From Emticicia sp. C21 (lineage in GTDB: Bacteria; Bacteroidota; Bacteroidia; Cytophagales; Spirosomataceae), in NCBI RefSeq assembly GCF_003418935.1, contig NZ_QVMT01000005.1, forward strand, positions 124,279 to 188,278: a stretch of 64,000 nt of DNA, in the 5' to 3' direction. Below, piece by piece: positions 61,490-64,000 of the stretch. The first letter of the stretch is position 1, and each line of letters starts with the position of its first letter. The position numbers and the translations under genes are program-made. The notes below the pieces were generated by a model that made no database searches, was not told the origin of the DNA, and saw only the letters and a program-made list of their open reading frames with translations.

Positions 61490-62170
61490 CTACACGATCA
61501 ACTTAAATCCTTCCCCATGCATATTCATGATTTGTATCGATGAATCATCTCTCAGATGCTTGCGTAGTTTAGTAATATACACATCCATACTACGAGCATT
61601 AAAATAACTATCGTCGCCCCATATGAGTTTTAAAGCAAAGCTTCTGCTGACTGACTGGTTTTTGTTCTGGCAAAGCAATTTCAGCAATTCAGATTCTTTC
61701 GTTGTCAACTTATTCTGGCTGCCGTTATGCGCCAAGGTATTTGTTTGGGCATCAAAAGCATATTCCCCAATCTGGAAAGTGTTTGATGGTATATCGGATT
61801 CCTGTTTATTGATGCGCCGGAGAATCGCTTTCATACGCATCAATAACTCTTCCATGCTGAAAGGCTTCGTGATATAATCATCTGCCCCCACTTTAAAGCC
61901 CTGAATGGTATCTTCTTTCATCGATTTTGCGGTCAGAAAGATAATCGGAACGTCTTTGTCTTTCATGCGTATTTCTTTCGCCAGAGAGAAGCCATCCTTT
62001 TTAGGCATCATCACATCGCAGATGCATAGATCATAATTGCCTTTCTCAATAAACATTTTGATGCCTTCTTCGCCGTTTTTCGCTAAGTCAGTGTCAAATC
62101 CTTTGGCGTTCAGGTACTCTTGCAAGAGCATACCTAAATTAGGGTCATCTTCTGTCAATAAAACTTTCAT
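61490..62170 (-). CDS. OmpR-family response regulator
   Basis: The 226-residue protein has a receiver domain with the acidic pair (E7, D8, D9 region), the phosphoacceptor D52 in CDVMMPKKDG, T/S in FLTAKS and K in YITKPFS, then a winged-helix DNA-binding domain (LTTKESELLKLLCQNKNQSVSR, NARSMDVYITKLRKHLRDD). It should respond to the histidine kinase encoded 32 bp upstream on the same strand. Target genes are unknown; the domain set resembles Bacteroides RprY. Confidence 0.93.
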   Translation of the reverse strand: MKVLLTEDDPNLGMLLQEYLNAKGFDTDLAKNGEEGIKMFIEKGNYDLCICDVMMPKKDGFSLAKEIRMKDKDVPIIFLTAKSMKEDTIQGFKVGADDYITKPFSMEELLMRMKAILRRINKQESDIPSNTFQIGEYAFDAQTNTLAHNGSQNKLTTKESELLKLLCQNKNQSVSRSFALKLIWGDDSYFNARSMDVYITKLRKHLRDDSSIQIMNMHGEGFKLIV

Positions 62171-62202
62171 ATCGTAGCCCTCATGGGATTTAAGTACAAC
62201 AA

Positions 62203-64000
62203 TTAGACTCTTCTGTTCAAAGGCAGATAAACTTCAAAGCTACTGCCCTCTCCTATTTTACTTTCAACATTTATCATCCCCTGATGCGATTCTACCATTT
62301 TCTTCACATAGCTTAAACCTAAGCCAAACCCTTTTACATCGTGCAGGTTTCCGGTTGGTACTCGATAAAAACGTTCGAATATCTTGTTCAGTTGCTCTTT
62401 GGTCATACCTATACCTTTATCAGCAATGATTATTTTCAGGAAGCCTTCCTCGTTCTCTGTTTTAATAGTAATCTCTGGGTTTTCCGGCGAATACTTATTG
62501 GCGTTGTCAAGCAAGTTATAGATAATATTGGTTACATGCACATCATCTGCCTCTATTTCGGGGTTATCAGCATCCAGTTCCAGATTTACGGTACCGTTCT
62601 TTTGCTCAATCTGTACGCTCAGGTTATGCAATACCTGCTCAATGGTTTCATGGATATTTACCCTTTCCAGTTTTAGTTTCACATCTCCTTTATCCAATAA
62701 TGCCATTTGTAATACCTTTTCTACCTGCGTACCCAATCGGCGGTTTTCATCCTGAATAATATTCAGATACCGATTCATTTTGCTGCTATCTTTCTTCACT
62801 TCGTTATCTTTCATTACTTCTACTGCCAATGAGATAGTAGAAATAGGTGTTTTAAACTCGTGAGTCATATTATTGATGAAATCATTCTTGATAGTAGCCA
62901 GTTTTTTCTGTTTCAACATCGTATTAACTGATGTATAGAAAATACCGCCAATCATCAGAATCAAAAAGACAGAGCTCGCGAAAACCGTCCACATATTACG
63001 AAGGATGAATCCTTGTGTATTTGGGAAGTGTACATATAAGTAATGATTCTGAGGCTGTAAGTCACTAGGGAAAAGTTGTGCTTTATACGCATCTCTCACA
63101 AAATTCGGAATAGAGTTTTCAGCAAAAGAGGCGAAAATCATATTCGACGGATTCTTTACAATATATTGATAAGGAATAGAAATACCTCTGCTCTTCAACT
63201 CTTTTTTCAAAAGCGTATCTAAAGAAATACGGTCGAGGCGTTCGTGTATATCACGTGAACCATGAATTACATCAGTTAATACATCCTTTACCAACTCTGC
63301 TTTGTTTTTCGTACGTTCCATGTTCTCCTGTTCAACCGTAGCTATTGGTTCCGCTTTCGGTGCTTGAGTCACCCTCTTTTTCCTGGGTTTTGTATAAACT
63401 ATGTGCGAACTATCGATCACTGGTGTCGTAAAGGTATAACCAAAACTAATTCCGGTACTATGCTCATCAATTCCATCAATACTTAATATCTGATGGCTTT
63501 CGTTCATATTTTTATTCAAAACAAGTACCTGACGATTAAACTCTTTGACTAAATCTTCGGCGGTTTTCTGCCGCATCAGGTTATTTCGCATCGGTTGGTT
63601 TAAATCTTCTAAGGCTATATTTTGCTCTTCCAGCATTTCTTTGATTAAATCCATCTGACGGCCGGGAATTTCAAGCAAACGGGTAGCACCAAATACATCA
63701 GTAACAGCTACTGTATTGTTCCCTCTGCCTGCTCTTGATCTTACTTTTGCCAGAGGTTCTATGCCTTGTGGCGTATAATAGGCATTATAGCCCTTGTACA
63801 TTTGCGGCTGAACAGGACTTTCGGGTGATTCCGGGGCAAAGATTACACCGAAATCTTCTGGGTGTTCAACTTTTGCGGGTTTATATACTCGTTTCTTTTC
63901 CTGCTTCTTTTGTGTAATAGCCAGAAGCTTTTTCTGCTCCTCTATTTTCATTTTCTGATTAGCCAGAAAAATAATCTCTTGCTTCTCAATTTTCTTGACC
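62203..64000 (-). CDS. Sensor histidine kinase, 5'-truncated by the window edge
   Basis: The frame stays open to the last base; the ATG at 63951 is internal, since 16 in-frame codons precede it with sequence (KKIEKQEIIFLANQK) that continues the same helix. The start and probably a first membrane helix lie outside the window, leaving about 598 residues. They comprise a large presumed periplasmic sensor region, a membrane helix (about 336-358), a HisKA dimerisation domain with the phosphorylated His in NMTHEFKTPIS (about residue 380) and an HATPase with IIYNLLDNANKYSPE, ADKGIGM and GFGLGLSYVKKMV. It pairs with the OmpR-type regulator downstream. Confidence 0.9.
   Translation of the reverse strand, partial: VKKIEKQEIIFLANQKMKIEEQKKLLAITQKKQEKKRVYKPAKVEHPEDFGVIFAPESPESPVQPQMYKGYNAYYTPQGIEPLAKVRSRAGRGNNTVAVTDVFGATRLLEIPGRQMDLIKEMLEEQNIALEDLNQPMRNNLMRQKTAEDLVKEFNRQVLVLNKNMNESHQILSIDGIDEHSTGISFGYTFTTPVIDSSHIVYTKPRKKRVTQAPKAEPIATVEQENMERTKNKAELVKDVLTDVIHGSRDIHERLDRISLDTLLKKELKSRGISIPYQYIVKNPSNMIFASFAENSIPNFVRDAYKAQLFPSDLQPQNHYLYVHFPNTQGFILRNMWTVFASSVFLILMIGGIFYTSVNTMLKQKKLATIKNDFINNMTHEFKTPISTISLAVEVMKDNEVKKDSSKMNRYLNIIQDENRRLGTQVEKVLQMALLDKGDVKLKLERVNIHETIEQVLHNLSVQIEQKNGTVNLELDADNPEIEADDVHVTNIIYNLLDNANKYSPENPEITIKTENEEGFLKIIIADKGIGMTKEQLNKIFERFYRVPTGNLHDVKGFGLGLSYVKKMVESHQGMINVESKIGEGSSFEVYLPLNRRV

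Overview
The window looks like chromosomal DNA from a gliding-type Bacteroidetes (Bacteroidota), most likely a Cytophagales member. I infer this from a GldJ lipoprotein, a protein with a gliding-motility/type IX secretion C-terminal domain, SusC-like carboxypeptidase-regulatory domains, DUF4175, DUF2520 and DUF4261 proteins, low G+C, few Shine-Dalgarno sites, and several promoters of the Bacteroidetes form TTG-N18-20-TAnnTTTG. No rRNA, tRNA, insertion sequence, prophage or CRISPR array was seen. Genus and species cannot be fixed from the sequence alone.

Layout. 0-5 kb: end of a DUF481 outer-membrane protein, an aspartate aminotransferase, a small island with a DUF4261 protein and an AT-rich unknown gene, and msrA. 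5-20 kb: a mostly plus-strand housekeeping run with a PPK2 kinase, mfd, gldJ, comF (minus), a conserved small gene coupled to exodeoxyribonuclease III, a large DUF4175 coiled-coil membrane protein, mnmG (gidA) and an Ig-like lipoprotein. 20.3-21.7 kb: a 1.4-kb gene-free stretch ending in a cluster of DnaA-box-like sequences and an AT-rich tract. 21.7-37 kb: TPR protein, M48-like protease with MORN repeats, accD, radical SAM protein, SGNH hydrolase, polysaccharide deacetylase, class II aldolase, DUF2520 protein, thioredoxin, hemE, a nucleotide-sugar epimerase, a Kup potassium transporter and a PaaG-like crotonase. 37-52 kb: mostly minus-strand envelope genes (VWA protein, gliding-associated secreted protein, PVC-type cytochrome/HEAT lipoprotein, TonB-dependent receptor), an ECF sigma factor coupled to a TonB-like membrane protein, YceI and pyrD. 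52-60 kb: a tetR-tolC-adaptor-RND efflux operon. 60-64 kb: rpoN and an OmpR-type two-component system whose kinase runs off the right edge.

The most interesting reading is that the window holds the chromosomal replication origin and a ParB-binding centromere. Two parS-like palindromes lie just upstream of mnmG, a gene often found next to oriC. About 4.6 kb further on, the gene-free stretch carries two consensus DnaA boxes and at least four one-mismatch boxes within about 175 bp, directly beside an AT-rich tract. A second notable item is a pair of 100-bp-spaced hairpin units with a good promoter between the TonB receptor and yceI, which look like tandem small RNA genes. A third is the ECF sigma factor and TonB_C membrane protein divergent from a VWA protein that has a SusC-like N-terminus but no barrel; this may be a surface-sensing module.
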